A DNA stretch of 64,000 nucleotides from Synechocystis sp. PCC 7509 (GTDB lineage: Bacteria; Cyanobacteriota; Cyanobacteriia; Cyanobacteriales; Chroococcidiopsidaceae): contig NZ_ALVU02000001.1 of assembly GCF_000332075.2 (NCBI RefSeq), forward strand, positions 868,001-932,000, given 5' to 3'. Shown here in pieces: positions 8,365 to 15,423 of the stretch. The notes under the pieces are model-generated. The model worked only from the letters and a program-made list of their open reading frames with translations, was not told where the DNA came from and ran no database searches. The position numbers were made by a program, and so were the translations under genes. The stretch's first letter is position 1, and each line of letters opens with the position of its first letter.

Positions 8365-9093
8365 TTAAGCTTTACTAAAAATCAGCAAGTGTTGAGATGG
8401 TAAAAACTCTTTCGTTTCTACCCATTCTAAACCAACGGCGGACATTTCTTTAATTGCTTGCTTTTGAGTCATTTTATGCAGCTTTTTAATCGCAATAAAT
8501 GGATTTTCTCGGCGATATTCTACTAATACTACTTTGCCATTAGTTTTAAGAGCTTTAACAACTTCTTGCATTACTTCATGAGGTTGCGATAACTCATGAT
8601 AAGCATCAACCATAATTGCTAAATTAATACTATTTTCCGGTAAGTTCGGATTAGTAAGAGTGCCTAAAATAGGCTCTACATTAGTTATTTTATTTTCATT
8701 TTTTAAAAACTCAATAATATCTAACATTTCCGGCTGAATATCTACCGCTAAGACCTTGCCTAAAGGTAATTTTTGCGCTAGCTTAAAGCTAAAATAGCCT
8801 GTTCCTGCGCCTATGTCCGCTACAATGTTTGTAGGTTCAAGATTTAAAGCTTCTATTAGTTTCTGTGGCTGTTCTTCAACTTCCCGCGATGGACGCTCTA
8901 GCCACAGTGCCTCAGTATGTCCCATAACTTTTGCAATCTCTCTACCTTGGTAAAACTTACCGATACCATCAGAGCTATGGATAGTTTTTGATTGATAAAT
9001 ATCATCAGCGATCGCACTTTCACAAACCCCTAACAGAAAGCAACAGCAAAGAATAGCAGTTAGAAGACGCTTAAACCTATTATTTCCAGTCAT
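8365..9093 (-). CDS. Class I SAM-dependent methyltransferase with signal peptide
   Basis: 242 residues. The N-terminus has a positive patch, a hydrophobic run (LLTAILCCCFLLGV) and an ADD cleavage-like site near residue 30, so the protein looks exported to periplasm or lumen. The methyltransferase domain carries motif I VADIGAGTGYFSFKLAQ, an acidic residue at the end of strand 2 (AVDIQPEM) and an MVDAYHEL motif. Substrate is unknown. The gene overlaps the 3' end of petJ by 14 bases and is likely co-transcribed with it. Exported methyltransferases are uncommon; a non-exported form from a later start is possible. Confidence 0.8.
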   Translation of the reverse strand: MTGNNRFKRLLTAILCCCFLLGVCESAIADDIYQSKTIHSSDGIGKFYQGREIAKVMGHTEALWLERPSREVEEQPQKLIEALNLEPTNIVADIGAGTGYFSFKLAQKLPLGKVLAVDIQPEMLDIIEFLKNENKITNVEPILGTLTNPNLPENSINLAIMVDAYHELSQPHEVMQEVVKALKTNGKVVLVEYRRENPFIAIKKLHKMTQKQAIKEMSAVGLEWVETKEFLPSQHLLIFSKA

Positions 9094-9412
9094 GTTCGGC
9101 TTGCTCTAATACATAGGCGGAAACATCAAGAATTTGTTGATCTGTAAGACGACCTTTATAAGCTGGCATCGCATATTTACCATTTTTGACTAATTGAGCG
9201 ATCGCATCTGTTGAATCCATGCCAAATTTTTTTAGGGCTTTTGTCTTTAAACTTTTACCACGCCGGACAATATTACCGCCGTTTATATGACAACCCGCAC
9301 AGTTATTAGTAAAAAGCGTAGCAGTTTCAGTAGTTGATGCAGCCAATACTGGAGTAGTAACAAGGATTATTAATGCGATCGCGCTGATAAAAATAGTTAT
9401 TAGTTTTCTCAT
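9080..9412 (-). CDS. petJ: Cytochrome c6 (cytochrome c-553), soluble electron carrier
   Basis: 110 residues from ATG 9412; six codons upstream (TTG at 9430) are possible but less likely. Signal peptide ends at about VLA, residue 24. The haem site is CAGCH (Cys38, Cys41, His42) and the axial Met is Met82 in KYAMPAYKG. Mature size is about 86 residues, as usual for PetJ. It carries electrons from cytochrome b6f to photosystem I or to cytochrome oxidase in the thylakoid lumen. It is followed by an overlapping methyltransferase gene on the same strand. Confidence 0.93.
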   Translation of the reverse strand: MRKLITIFISAIALIILVTTPVLAASTTETATLFTNNCAGCHINGGNIVRRGKSLKTKALKKFGMDSTDAIAQLVKNGKYAMPAYKGRLTDQQILDVSAYVLEQAEHDWK

Positions 9413-9524
9413 TATTCTGAAGAAAAGCAAATTTTAGTTAATAGTGTTTATATTACTAACTACTGCTCGACTGTAGTTAACTCCAACACCGTATCCTTAA
9501 TAGGATGCTGCGGGAAGTAGGGAA

Positions 9525-9574
9525 AATGGAGAATAGGAGACTCGAACCCCTGACCTCTGCGGTGCGATCGCAGC
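9525..9574. other. attL: displaced 3' half of tRNA-Ala
   Basis: These 50 bases are identical to 20677-20726. They correspond to the tRNA-Ala(CGC) sequence from the anticodon arm to the 3' end plus two flanking bases. The sequence beyond 9574 no longer matches the tRNA, as expected for the element side of a tRNA-integrated attachment site. Confidence 0.9.
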
Positions 9575-9631
9575 CCGAAACGGTGTAAGACCCTTTGTAC
9601 CGTAGTCCTTTGACAGCCTAGCATCTCATTC

Positions 9632-9652
9632 TTGCATAAAAAGTTGCATAAA
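9632..9652 (+). repeat. Integrase arm-type repeats, left end
   Basis: Two copies of TTGCATAAA at 9632-9640 and 9644-9652, spaced 12 bases, directly before the integrase start. Three more copies lie near the right end (20587, 20598, 20609). Spacing close to one helical turn and presence at both ends of the element fit integrase or excisionase arm sites. Confidence 0.65.
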
Positions 9653-9654
9653 GA

Positions 9655-10806
9655 ATGAGGGAAATTCAAGTTAGAAATAACAACGGGCGCTGCCTAATTA
9701 GATTCAATTTTGGGGGACGATCACATAGTCTCACATTAGGCAATTACACAGATAAGGTAGACAGGGCTAGGGCTGAGGCATTAGCTAGTAAAATTTATGC
9801 TGACTGCCTCGCGGGAAATTTCGATCCAACTCTAAGCAGTTATAAGCCTATATCTTTCAGCGTTGCCAGACGACTCGCGGACAGAGCGATCGCACAGGTG
9901 AAGGAGATTAAAGCAGAACAGTGGGAGCTAGTCACTAATTGGGGCAAGTTTGTTGAGTTCTCAAACCTGACTGAGAGGCAATACACTAACCACTGGAAAC
10001 CAATTACGATAATGCTTGCCAAGTATGGTAAGCCGATTACTTTAACTGAAGTGCCTAAATTTATCTCATGGATGAACTCTAGATTGTCCAGTAAAACAGT
10101 TAACGATCGCTTGTCCTACTTGCGTAAATGCTGTAAGTGGGCAATTACTCAAGGAATAATGACTACCAACCCCTTTGAAGGAGTTAAAGCGCAAAGGGCT
10201 AGAGCTAAACCAAAGCCTAAGCCATTTAGTAAAGAGGAAATTGGGCAAATCATTATTGCCTTTGAGAACTCCCGTTACTATTCCCACTACACCGATTATG
10301 TAAAGTTCCTCTTTGCCACAGGGGTAAGGACATCAGAGGCGATCGGGCTGCGGTGGAAACATATCAGTTTCAGTCGGGAGGAAATAGAAATATACGAGGT
10401 TATGGCTAGGGGTGATGACGGTAGTTCATCTCATAGAGTAAGGAAAGGGACTAAAACAGAGAACTTAAGAGCTATCCCATGCAAGGGGAAATTAAAGGCT
10501 ATGCTCCAATCGCGTAAAGATTCCACTATCAATCTCAAACCTGACGATCTAGTATTTCCTTCCCCCACAGGGACAACTATTGACGATAACAACTTTCGCG
10601 ATCGCGCTTGGAGAAAAATACTGGATGAGGTGGGAATTGAATACCGACATCCCTACATCATGCGACACTCGTTTATCTCCCACATGGTAGAAGATGGTGT
10701 TCCCCTTACTGGCATTGCTTACATAGCAGGTCACAGGGATACTACAATGATTCAGAAAACTTACGGACACATGATTAACCGCCCTGATCTACCCGACTTA
10801 CTTTAG
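9655..10806 (+). CDS. int: Tyrosine recombinase / phage-type integrase
   Basis: 383 residues. An N-terminal arm-binding region with a beta-type RCLIRFNFGGRSHSLTLG segment is followed by a SAM-like core-binding domain (about 85-185) and a catalytic domain. Catalytic residues seen: Arg225 (ATGVRTSEAIGLRW), Arg337 (YIMRHSF), His360 (AGHRD) and nucleophile Tyr370 (KTYGHM). The usual His three residues before the second Arg is Tyr334. It lies about 80 bases inside attL and should integrate the element into the tRNA-Ala gene. An arm-type repeat (9644-9652) ends 2 bases before its ATG, so integrase may repress itself. A strong hairpin follows. Confidence 0.93.
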   Translation: MREIQVRNNNGRCLIRFNFGGRSHSLTLGNYTDKVDRARAEALASKIYADCLAGNFDPTLSSYKPISFSVARRLADRAIAQVKEIKAEQWELVTNWGKFVEFSNLTERQYTNHWKPITIMLAKYGKPITLTEVPKFISWMNSRLSSKTVNDRLSYLRKCCKWAITQGIMTTNPFEGVKAQRARAKPKPKPFSKEEIGQIIIAFENSRYYSHYTDYVKFLFATGVRTSEAIGLRWKHISFSREEIEIYEVMARGDDGSSSHRVRKGTKTENLRAIPCKGKLKAMLQSRKDSTINLKPDDLVFPSPTGTTIDDNNFRDRAWRKILDEVGIEYRHPYIMRHSFISHMVEDGVPLTGIAYIAGHRDTTMIQKTYGHMINRPDLPDLL

Positions 10807-10840
10807 GGGGGTAGCGAAGTCATATCGCTCAACCAATGCT

Positions 10841-10881
10841 CAACCCAAAATTTAGGTAACATTTTCCTAAATTTTGGGTTG
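10841..10881. terminator. Hairpin after integrase, between convergent genes
   Basis: Perfect 16-bp arms, CAACCCAAAATTTAGG (10841-10856) and its complement (10866-10881), with a 9-base loop. It separates the integrase from the convergent small gene at 10908 and probably ends transcription in both directions. Confidence 0.75.
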
Positions 10882-10907
10882 CTTTGAAAGAGGTGATTGT
10901 AATTTTT

Positions 10908-11126
10908 TTAGATAGGACACAAAATCTTTTTGTCATTTCTAGCCAATTGATCTAGGTCTTTTTCTGACCAATTCTCTAGCCAGTCGCCATCTACATCTTC
11001 AACGAACTGACTGATTCCATCTACACCTAAAGTTTGGCGACTTTCCCTTAAAGCTCTTGCCTTTTGGAGAGCTTCTCTAGCTTTACCAATTGTTTGGGCG
11101 CGTTGTTCTTTCGTTTGAGTGGTCAT
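10908..11126 (-). CDS. Small hypothetical protein of the element
   Basis: 72 residues, charged and helical (TKEQRAQTIGKAREALQKAR), with an acidic C-terminal half. It starts 14 bases after the stop of the 232-residue gene upstream, on the same strand, so the two probably form an operon. No family is recognised. It could be a small partner of the upstream protein. Confidence 0.6.
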   Translation of the reverse strand: MTTQTKEQRAQTIGKAREALQKARALRESRQTLGVDGISQFVEDVDGDWLENWSEKDLDQLARNDKKILCPI

Positions 11127-11140
11127 CTTGACCTCACGAA

Positions 11141-11839
11141 TTATCTAATAGTTAATTGATGATAGCACTGCTCAGGTAATCTGTCACTATGCGTTAGTGC
11201 ATACTGTGCAATTTTAACATCCACCTGTATTTGACTGGGATTATAGCTTATAAATATCCCACGTCTAATACTCCAATGTTTTAAAGTTTTCTGCCATTGA
11301 CTTTGTTTATCGGTGGATAGAGCATCTCTGACGGTTGTTATTTGAACGCAAAGCGGAATTTGTTGGCTTCCAGAGGCGATGAAGTCTGTTGACATTGATA
11401 AATCGGCAATAAATGGGTTTAGAGTTTCACCACCGCAGTTTTTTAGTTTTGAACAGACTTTATTAATGAAAGCAGCATCCTTTCCTTCAAAGTTCCCTGC
11501 CATCAGATTTTCCTTCCAAATGTGTAGCTTAGGATCTTTTTCATTAAACCAAGCCGGAAACAACTGTAAATACCAATACATCTCTAGCGTTGATAATTCA
11601 GCAAGTTCAGCGCTTTTGTCTTCTTCAGAAAGTAGTTGAATACTGAGCCAAAAGGTTGAATCTTCTATTAATTCTTGAAGTAACTGCATGACATGGCTTT
11701 TACTCCTCAAAAGACCGGACTTTTTTTTAACGATCCAACGGCTCATTTCATCTAGTTTAGATGCTAATTCAGGCGATACATCTTTTGAGTCCTGAATTAA
11801 TTGAACTAGGTCAGACTTAACATCTTCTGGATTTCGCAC
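11141..11839 (-). CDS. Hypothetical protein, element cargo
   Basis: 232 residues from a GTG start at 11839 with a GGAG ribosome-binding site 5-6 bases upstream. The N-terminal half is helical and rich in Lys and Glu. The C-terminal part reads ADLSMSTDFIASG, IPLCVQITTVRDALST and LKHWSIRRGIFISYNPS, a beta-rich arrangement with Asp and Gln in positions reminiscent of PD-(D/E)XK nuclease cores, but I cannot assign the fold. It forms a two-gene unit with the downstream 72-residue gene at the left end of the element, where such elements carry accessory or defence cargo. The function is unknown. Confidence 0.65.
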   Translation of the reverse strand: MRNPEDVKSDLVQLIQDSKDVSPELASKLDEMSRWIVKKKSGLLRSKSHVMQLLQELIEDSTFWLSIQLLSEEDKSAELAELSTLEMYWYLQLFPAWFNEKDPKLHIWKENLMAGNFEGKDAAFINKVCSKLKNCGGETLNPFIADLSMSTDFIASGSQQIPLCVQITTVRDALSTDKQSQWQKTLKHWSIRRGIFISYNPSQIQVDVKIAQYALTHSDRLPEQCYHQLTIR

Positions 11840-12515
11840 ACTACTCCTACAAGTAAGGTATTACGCCTACAATTAATCAGTTTTCACTATAGAGTTAAAC
11901 TGCCAACGCATGAGTAGGAAAGAAATACACTAATTTGACTCCGGCTAGTATAACCTCAGAAGGAGTCAAATTAAGCCAATCACGAAAACTGGTTACTAAT
12001 TGGGTGATTGCTTGCCAAGTTAACCCTCGATGGAAAACTAAACAAATTAACTCAGCAAAACTATTGTTAGTGTACGTATAGTCAGTTGTAATCGATATAG
12101 GATGATTCAGTAGAAACAACAGCGAGAGTTAATCAACAGAGTCAGCGAGAGACGAGCTACTGAGGGGAGAAGGAACAGGAATGTGACGGTTTACTCACAT
12201 TAGTTGGGTGCGATCGGTTGTAACCCACGCGAGGGGCGGAGGGGAGGACATTATGAAGTCCTGCTCAGACATTTGTGATGGAGATTTGGCGGGAGAGGCG
12301 TAGGGCTGGATTTTGGGTTGCCGAGTTATGTGTCCGGTTTCGCGAATAGAGATGGTGTGGGGATTTGAGCCATTAGCAAGCGTTAAGGGGGCTGTTAGGG
12401 CGCGTGAATAGTGGTAGTAAGTGACGGACAAACTTTTGAAAGATCCGGCAATTTTTGGCACGATCCGGCAAAATATGTTACAATATGTAGTATATCTGTA
12501 GCACGGAGTTCACCC
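11840..12515. other. Element intergenic region with direct repeats and a promoter
   Basis: Apart from the doubtful 74-codon frame, no gene is seen. The right part holds a direct repeat GATCCGGCAA at 12442-12451 and 12462-12471 (20-base spacing, two helical turns) and AT-rich sequence (12475-12500) just before the operon start at 12516. This fits operator sites overlapping the promoter of the downstream three-gene operon. Confidence 0.5.
11895..12119 (-). CDS. Possible small protein
   Basis: A 74-codon frame from TTG 12119 with a plausible globular composition (FRDWLNLTPSEVILAGVKLV). The start codon is weak and no convincing ribosome-binding site is seen, so it may not be expressed. No family is recognised. 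Confidence 0.25.
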   Translation of the reverse strand: MFLLNHPISITTDYTYTNNSFAELICLVFHRGLTWQAITQLVTSFRDWLNLTPSEVILAGVKLVYFFPTHALAV

Positions 12516-12689
12516 ATGACGTTAGATTTTTACTTTGGTTCTATGAAAAAGATTGCCGATAAATTCAATACGACAATCGCAATTGTGTCAGATGTGCAAG
12601 ACGGCAAAAGCGTTCCAATAGGGACTGACGTTGAGGGCATATTACAGGAGCTAGTTAATGCTGACTTACGCTGGGAAATTTACGCATAA
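12516..12689 (+). CDS. Small protein, first gene of a three-gene operon
   Basis: 57 residues from ATG 12516, chosen because ACGGAG lies 8 bases upstream; an in-frame extension to 12411 has no such site. Sequence MTLDFYFGSMKKIADKFNTT, then a predicted helix (VEGILQELVNADLRW). No family is recognised. Its stop overlaps the next start (TAATG), indicating coupled translation with the HTH protein, so a regulatory or partner role is likely. Confidence 0.55.
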   Translation: MTLDFYFGSMKKIADKFNTTIAIVSDVQDGKSVPIGTDVEGILQELVNADLRWEIYA

Positions 12690-13423
12690 TGATTAAGGGG
12701 ACTGAGACTACTTGGAGTAATTTGTCTGAAACGATCGCTATCCTAGGGATCTCGGATCGTACTCTGAGGCGCTACGCGGCATCAAATCGCATCAAGACAC
12801 TCAAGATCGGCAGACAGCTATTTTATGATGTTGAGAGTTACCAAGAGGAACAATTAGAGGCGGCTACTGAAGCTGATACCTTGGTTAAAACCAGCTTTGT
12901 TGCCGTGGTTTACGATTCTAGAAAAAACCCCGATAATACAATACCTGGACTGCGGACGATCTGCCGCCCTTCATTTACGGCGATGATTCCGGGTGGGGTG
13001 CAACAACTGTATGACGGAAGTTTTGGGAAAGTGTGGAAAACTGCTACTTTCTGTGTAGGTTCAAATCTCGACTTTAGGATGCCGGCGGGCAGTGGTCTTA
13101 TTTTAAGCGAGGATTGGAACGCGATCGCAATTCAAGGGGCGATCGGTAGACTAATTGAAGCTGGAGAACTTCAAGTCTTCTTGCCAGTTGCGGAGGAATT
13201 TGGGGCAAGTTTTCGCGCATACAGTCAGGATGATGCTTTATCTCTAGTTAAGCAGTGCTATGAGTTCTTGAGCTTGGAAAGATATGCTTTAAACGAGGAC
13301 AGGCGAGTGGTGCGGGCAGCGATAGAGGATAAGAGGGAAGAAATTAGCAAAGCTGTAACTAGAGGTCGGAATCTTGGGATTAATGACACCGATTCTGATA
13401 GGAATTACAGAGGTGCTGCATAG
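12689..13423 (+). CDS. Excisionase/MerR-like HTH protein with unknown C-terminal domain
   Basis: 244 residues. Residues about 8-55 (WSNLSETIAILGISDRTLRR, then IKTLKIGRQLFYD) match the winged-helix DNA-binding form of excisionase-family and MerR-type proteins. Residues about 65-185 form an unrecognised domain with conserved-looking FRMPAGSGLILSED and ending near EFGASFRAY. A charged helix follows. It is coupled at both ends by overlapping stop-start codons (TAATG at 12687, TAGTG at 13421). Likely roles are element regulation, replication initiation or excision control; none is proven by sequence. Confidence 0.65.
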   Translation: MIKGTETTWSNLSETIAILGISDRTLRRYAASNRIKTLKIGRQLFYDVESYQEEQLEAATEADTLVKTSFVAVVYDSRKNPDNTIPGLRTICRPSFTAMIPGGVQQLYDGSFGKVWKTATFCVGSNLDFRMPAGSGLILSEDWNAIAIQGAIGRLIEAGELQVFLPVAEEFGASFRAYSQDDALSLVKQCYEFLSLERYALNEDRRVVRAAIEDKREEISKAVTRGRNLGINDTDSDRNYRGAA

Positions 13424-13635
13424 TGAGTAGTGCAAGTGGTGCAGAAAAATTAAAGGCTATTTATAGCGCTCAAGCAGAAAAGGAAATGGAAAAACTCAGG
13501 TTACTTGATGCTAAGAGAGAGTCTAAAAGGCAGTCGGAGCGGGATAAGACCAAGAACGCTACAAAGGGGCTGATTCCAAATAACAAACGAACGCACAATA
13601 ATTTGCAATTCGCGGATATCTTCAAAAGCGAGTAA
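13423..13635 (+). CDS. Small basic protein, last gene of operon
   Basis: 70 residues from a GTG start overlapping the previous stop. It is strongly charged with a Lys/Arg/Glu helix (EKEMEKLRLLDAKRESKRQS), then a polar tail ending NLQFADIFKSE. No family is recognised. The operon ends in a hairpin terminator about 30 bases later. It may be an adaptor or a DNA- or RNA-binding partner of the HTH protein. Confidence 0.55.
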   Translation: MSSASGAEKLKAIYSAQAEKEMEKLRLLDAKRESKRQSERDKTKNATKGLIPNNKRTHNNLQFADIFKSE

Positions 13636-13667
13636 ACAGATTTTCTCTTTTCAGGGGAATTAAAGAG

Positions 13668-13703
13668 CCGCCTTCTCCGTTTTCAGGAAGGCGGTTTTCT
13701 TAT
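13668..13703 (+). terminator. Rho-independent terminator of the HTH operon
   Basis: Arms CCGCCTTC (13668-13675) and GAAGGCGG (13687-13694) are followed by TTTTCTTA. It lies 30 bases after the last gene of the operon. Confidence 0.85.
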
Positions 13704-13750
13704 GGTGACGGAGGAGGATAGTAACAACTCTGTTCAACGATGGGGTTAGG

Positions 13751-13803
13751 TTTCAAAGGCAGTTCTCACAAAAATGCGAGAACTGCCTTTGAAATGGTTT
13801 TTT
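13751..13803. terminator. Bidirectional terminator hairpin
   Basis: Perfect 17-bp arms, TTTCAAAGGCAGTTCTC (13751-13767) and its complement (13778-13794), followed by TGGTTTTTT. It separates the operon from the convergent LRAT-like gene. Confidence 0.8.
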
Positions 13804-13857
13804 CTATTGAGTGTGATCAGAAGTAGTTGGTACGGTTAAGCATCCGATGTAATGTTT

Positions 13858-14364
13858 TTATGCTGTCATGCAAGCTCTTTCAACTACTTCCTGAGCATAT
13901 CCGTTGTGTTCCCATGCACCTGTTACTGCTCCAGCAACACCTACAATAAAAAAACCTAGAACGGGAATCTGTTGCAACTTTTTAAACTCAGCAATCTGGT
14001 AGCATCTACAATCTCCTGTTGACACGAGCCGCGCCCAATGTTCGCAATTGAAGCGATATAAATCATAATCCCAGTTTTCATGAAACTCTTTTATAGATGC
14101 GTGTAGCGACTTGTTGATCTGTTCTTTTTGCTGATGCCGTGCTTGGTCAGGTTGAAAGTGACTCCAATCAATAGACCAAATTGCCAGCCGCCCCGTATCT
14201 TTTTCCCTACCAGCGCGGGTAGGCTCCCACGCTAAAGAATCCAAATCGTTGAGTTGTATAGAATAATGAAAAGTATTGGGGTTACTATAATCACGGTGCT
14301 GAAGTAATCGTCCGTAGTGTGGATGAGAAAGATTACTATCAATTAGCTGATGAAGGGTTGACAT
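13858..14364 (-). CDS. LRAT-like (NlpC/P60-fold) protein with C-terminal membrane segment
   Basis: 168 residues. The motif FNCEHWARL (near residue 112) matches the catalytic NCEHF-type motif of LRAT-domain proteins, a permuted papain-like fold with nucleophilic Cys. The upstream HYSIQLND, near residue 33, could supply the catalytic His. A hydrophobic segment (IPVLGFFIVGVAGAVTGAW) near the C-terminus suggests membrane anchoring, as in eukaryotic HRASLS-type acyltransferases. The length is on the short side. Activity on lipids (acyltransferase or phospholipase) is inferred from the family. It stands alone in its orientation inside the element, as cargo genes do. Confidence 0.65.
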   Translation of the reverse strand: MSTLHQLIDSNLSHPHYGRLLQHRDYSNPNTFHYSIQLNDLDSLAWEPTRAGREKDTGRLAIWSIDWSHFQPDQARHQQKEQINKSLHASIKEFHENWDYDLYRFNCEHWARLVSTGDCRCYQIAEFKKLQQIPVLGFFIVGVAGAVTGAWEHNGYAQEVVERACMTA

Positions 14365-14567
14365 AATTTAGCTGCTCAAGACTTGACACATTTCCTCTCT
14401 AGCTTTCCCAACTGGAGAGCAAAATATAACTTGAAACTAGCCTCTATGTTCAGACATCTTAATTTTTGACCTTTTAAGCAGGGTATTTTTATTGTTACTT
14501 AGAGTGCCAACGGATGGACTCGCCCTGTAATATTTGCCGAACCAACGTACTACACAAGTTTAGTGTC

Positions 14568-14584
14568 ATACGTGCATTGACATA
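14568..14584 (+). repeat. 17-bp direct repeat, copy 1
   Basis: ATACGTGCATTGACATA occurs here and at 18274-18290, outside coding sequence in both places. The two copies bracket the regulator, primase-helicase and origin module of the element. Confidence 0.8.
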
Positions 14585-14834
14585 TTTTCCGACAAATTGA
14601 CATAATTGCCGTCAATTGTACAGCGCGGTAGAGGGGCAAGTGCAATCGCGTTTGGGCAAAAGTATTTGATAGCAGCCCCTACCTGTTTGTCCCCCGTTTG
14701 TCGCCTGTCCGTTAACCCTAAAGAGCGATCGCGAGTTGGAATATTAAGGGGAGACATAGAGTAGTTAACCCTTGCCAGAGTGTGCAGTGTGGGAGGAGTG
14801 CGATCGTATTTAGAGGGTCAAGTGGGGTAAGTCA

Positions 14835-14870
14835 TAAACGTACTACATTTACTTATCTGTAGTACGTTTA
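14835..14870. promoter_or_regulatory. 13-bp inverted repeat, candidate operator of the RHH regulator
   Basis: TAAACGTACTACA (14835-14847) and its perfect complement (14858-14870) flank a 10-base AT-rich centre. A third half-site (AACGTACTACA) lies at 14544. Ribbon-helix-helix repressors bind paired short sites, and such a gene starts 160 bases downstream. The link is inference. Confidence 0.55.
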
Positions 14871-15031
14871 TACGTGACTTGGAAACAGAATTAATTATTC
14901 AGTGTAATAACGGTGGATAGATTGTGAAGTAATGCTTTTAGGGTTTATTTTTAGACAATAAATCCGTAGTTTCCCCCTTTTTTACATAGCCTTAAAAGGG
15001 TAGGATTGTAGCATACCAAAGGAGGAAAACA

Positions 15032-15277
15032 ATGCTGAATAAGCGGGGTAGAAAACCCAAGCCTGATGGAGAAGTCCGCAAAAGACAAATGAATGTAGCG
15101 CTAACAGAATATGAGAAAGAAGCCTTTGATGAGTTGGCTATGAGCAGGGGTACGACAGTTTCAGAAATGGCAAGAGGACTAATATACCGCGAGTATAAAG
15201 AAGACTTGCGTAAAAACCTACTTTGTCACAGGTACGTCATGCAGCTAAGAGAGCGATCGCATTTAGAGGCAGTGTGA
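15032..15277 (+). CDS. Ribbon-helix-helix type regulator
   Basis: 81 residues from ATG 15032 with an exceptionally strong ribosome-binding site (AAAGGAGG). After a basic tail (KRGRKPKPDGEVRKRQ) comes MNVALTEYEKEAFDELAMSR, then TVSEMARGLIYREY, matching the CopG/Arc beta-helix-helix pattern with the strand contacting DNA. It is probably the copy-number or transcription repressor of the element. It precedes the primase-helicase gene by about 150 bases and follows an inverted-repeat operator candidate. Confidence 0.7.
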   Translation: MLNKRGRKPKPDGEVRKRQMNVALTEYEKEAFDELAMSRGTTVSEMARGLIYREYKEDLRKNLLCHRYVMQLRERSHLEAV

Positions 15278-15423
15278 AGCCTAATTAACAAATAACAACT
15301 AACTGACCGATGCGAGTGAAGTCATAAAAAGCAAAAGACAGGTTAGCCGCCTGTCTCTCGTAAAACTTAATGTAGAAAATTCAATTGTTTCCTTTAATAC
15401 GCCACAGAAGCGTTAATTTAATT

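Larger units (their letters stand above)
14365..15031. other. Element regulatory region with repeats
   Basis: No credible gene. It holds a half-site AACGTACTACA (14544-14554), the motif ATACGTGCATTG inside a 17-bp repeat (14568-14584, copy at 18274-18290), a 13-bp inverted repeat (14835-14870), and TATACGTGACTTG (14869-14881), which recurs in the origin region at 18153 and, inverted, at 17816. These sites lie just upstream of the ribbon-helix-helix gene and the primase gene. Confidence 0.6.

Noticed and set aside
9525-9574. Second tRNA gene at the left end of the element
   Set aside because: Only the 3' half matches; the 5' half is unrelated sequence, so it is an attachment-site remnant, not a gene.
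12195-12461. 88-codon minus-strand frame before the three-gene operon
   Set aside because: Low-complexity composition and overlap with the direct-repeat operator region; no start signal.
14566-14757. 63-codon minus-strand frame upstream of the RHH gene
   Set aside because: It overlaps the 17-bp repeat and regulatory motifs, has no family match I know and no clear start signal.
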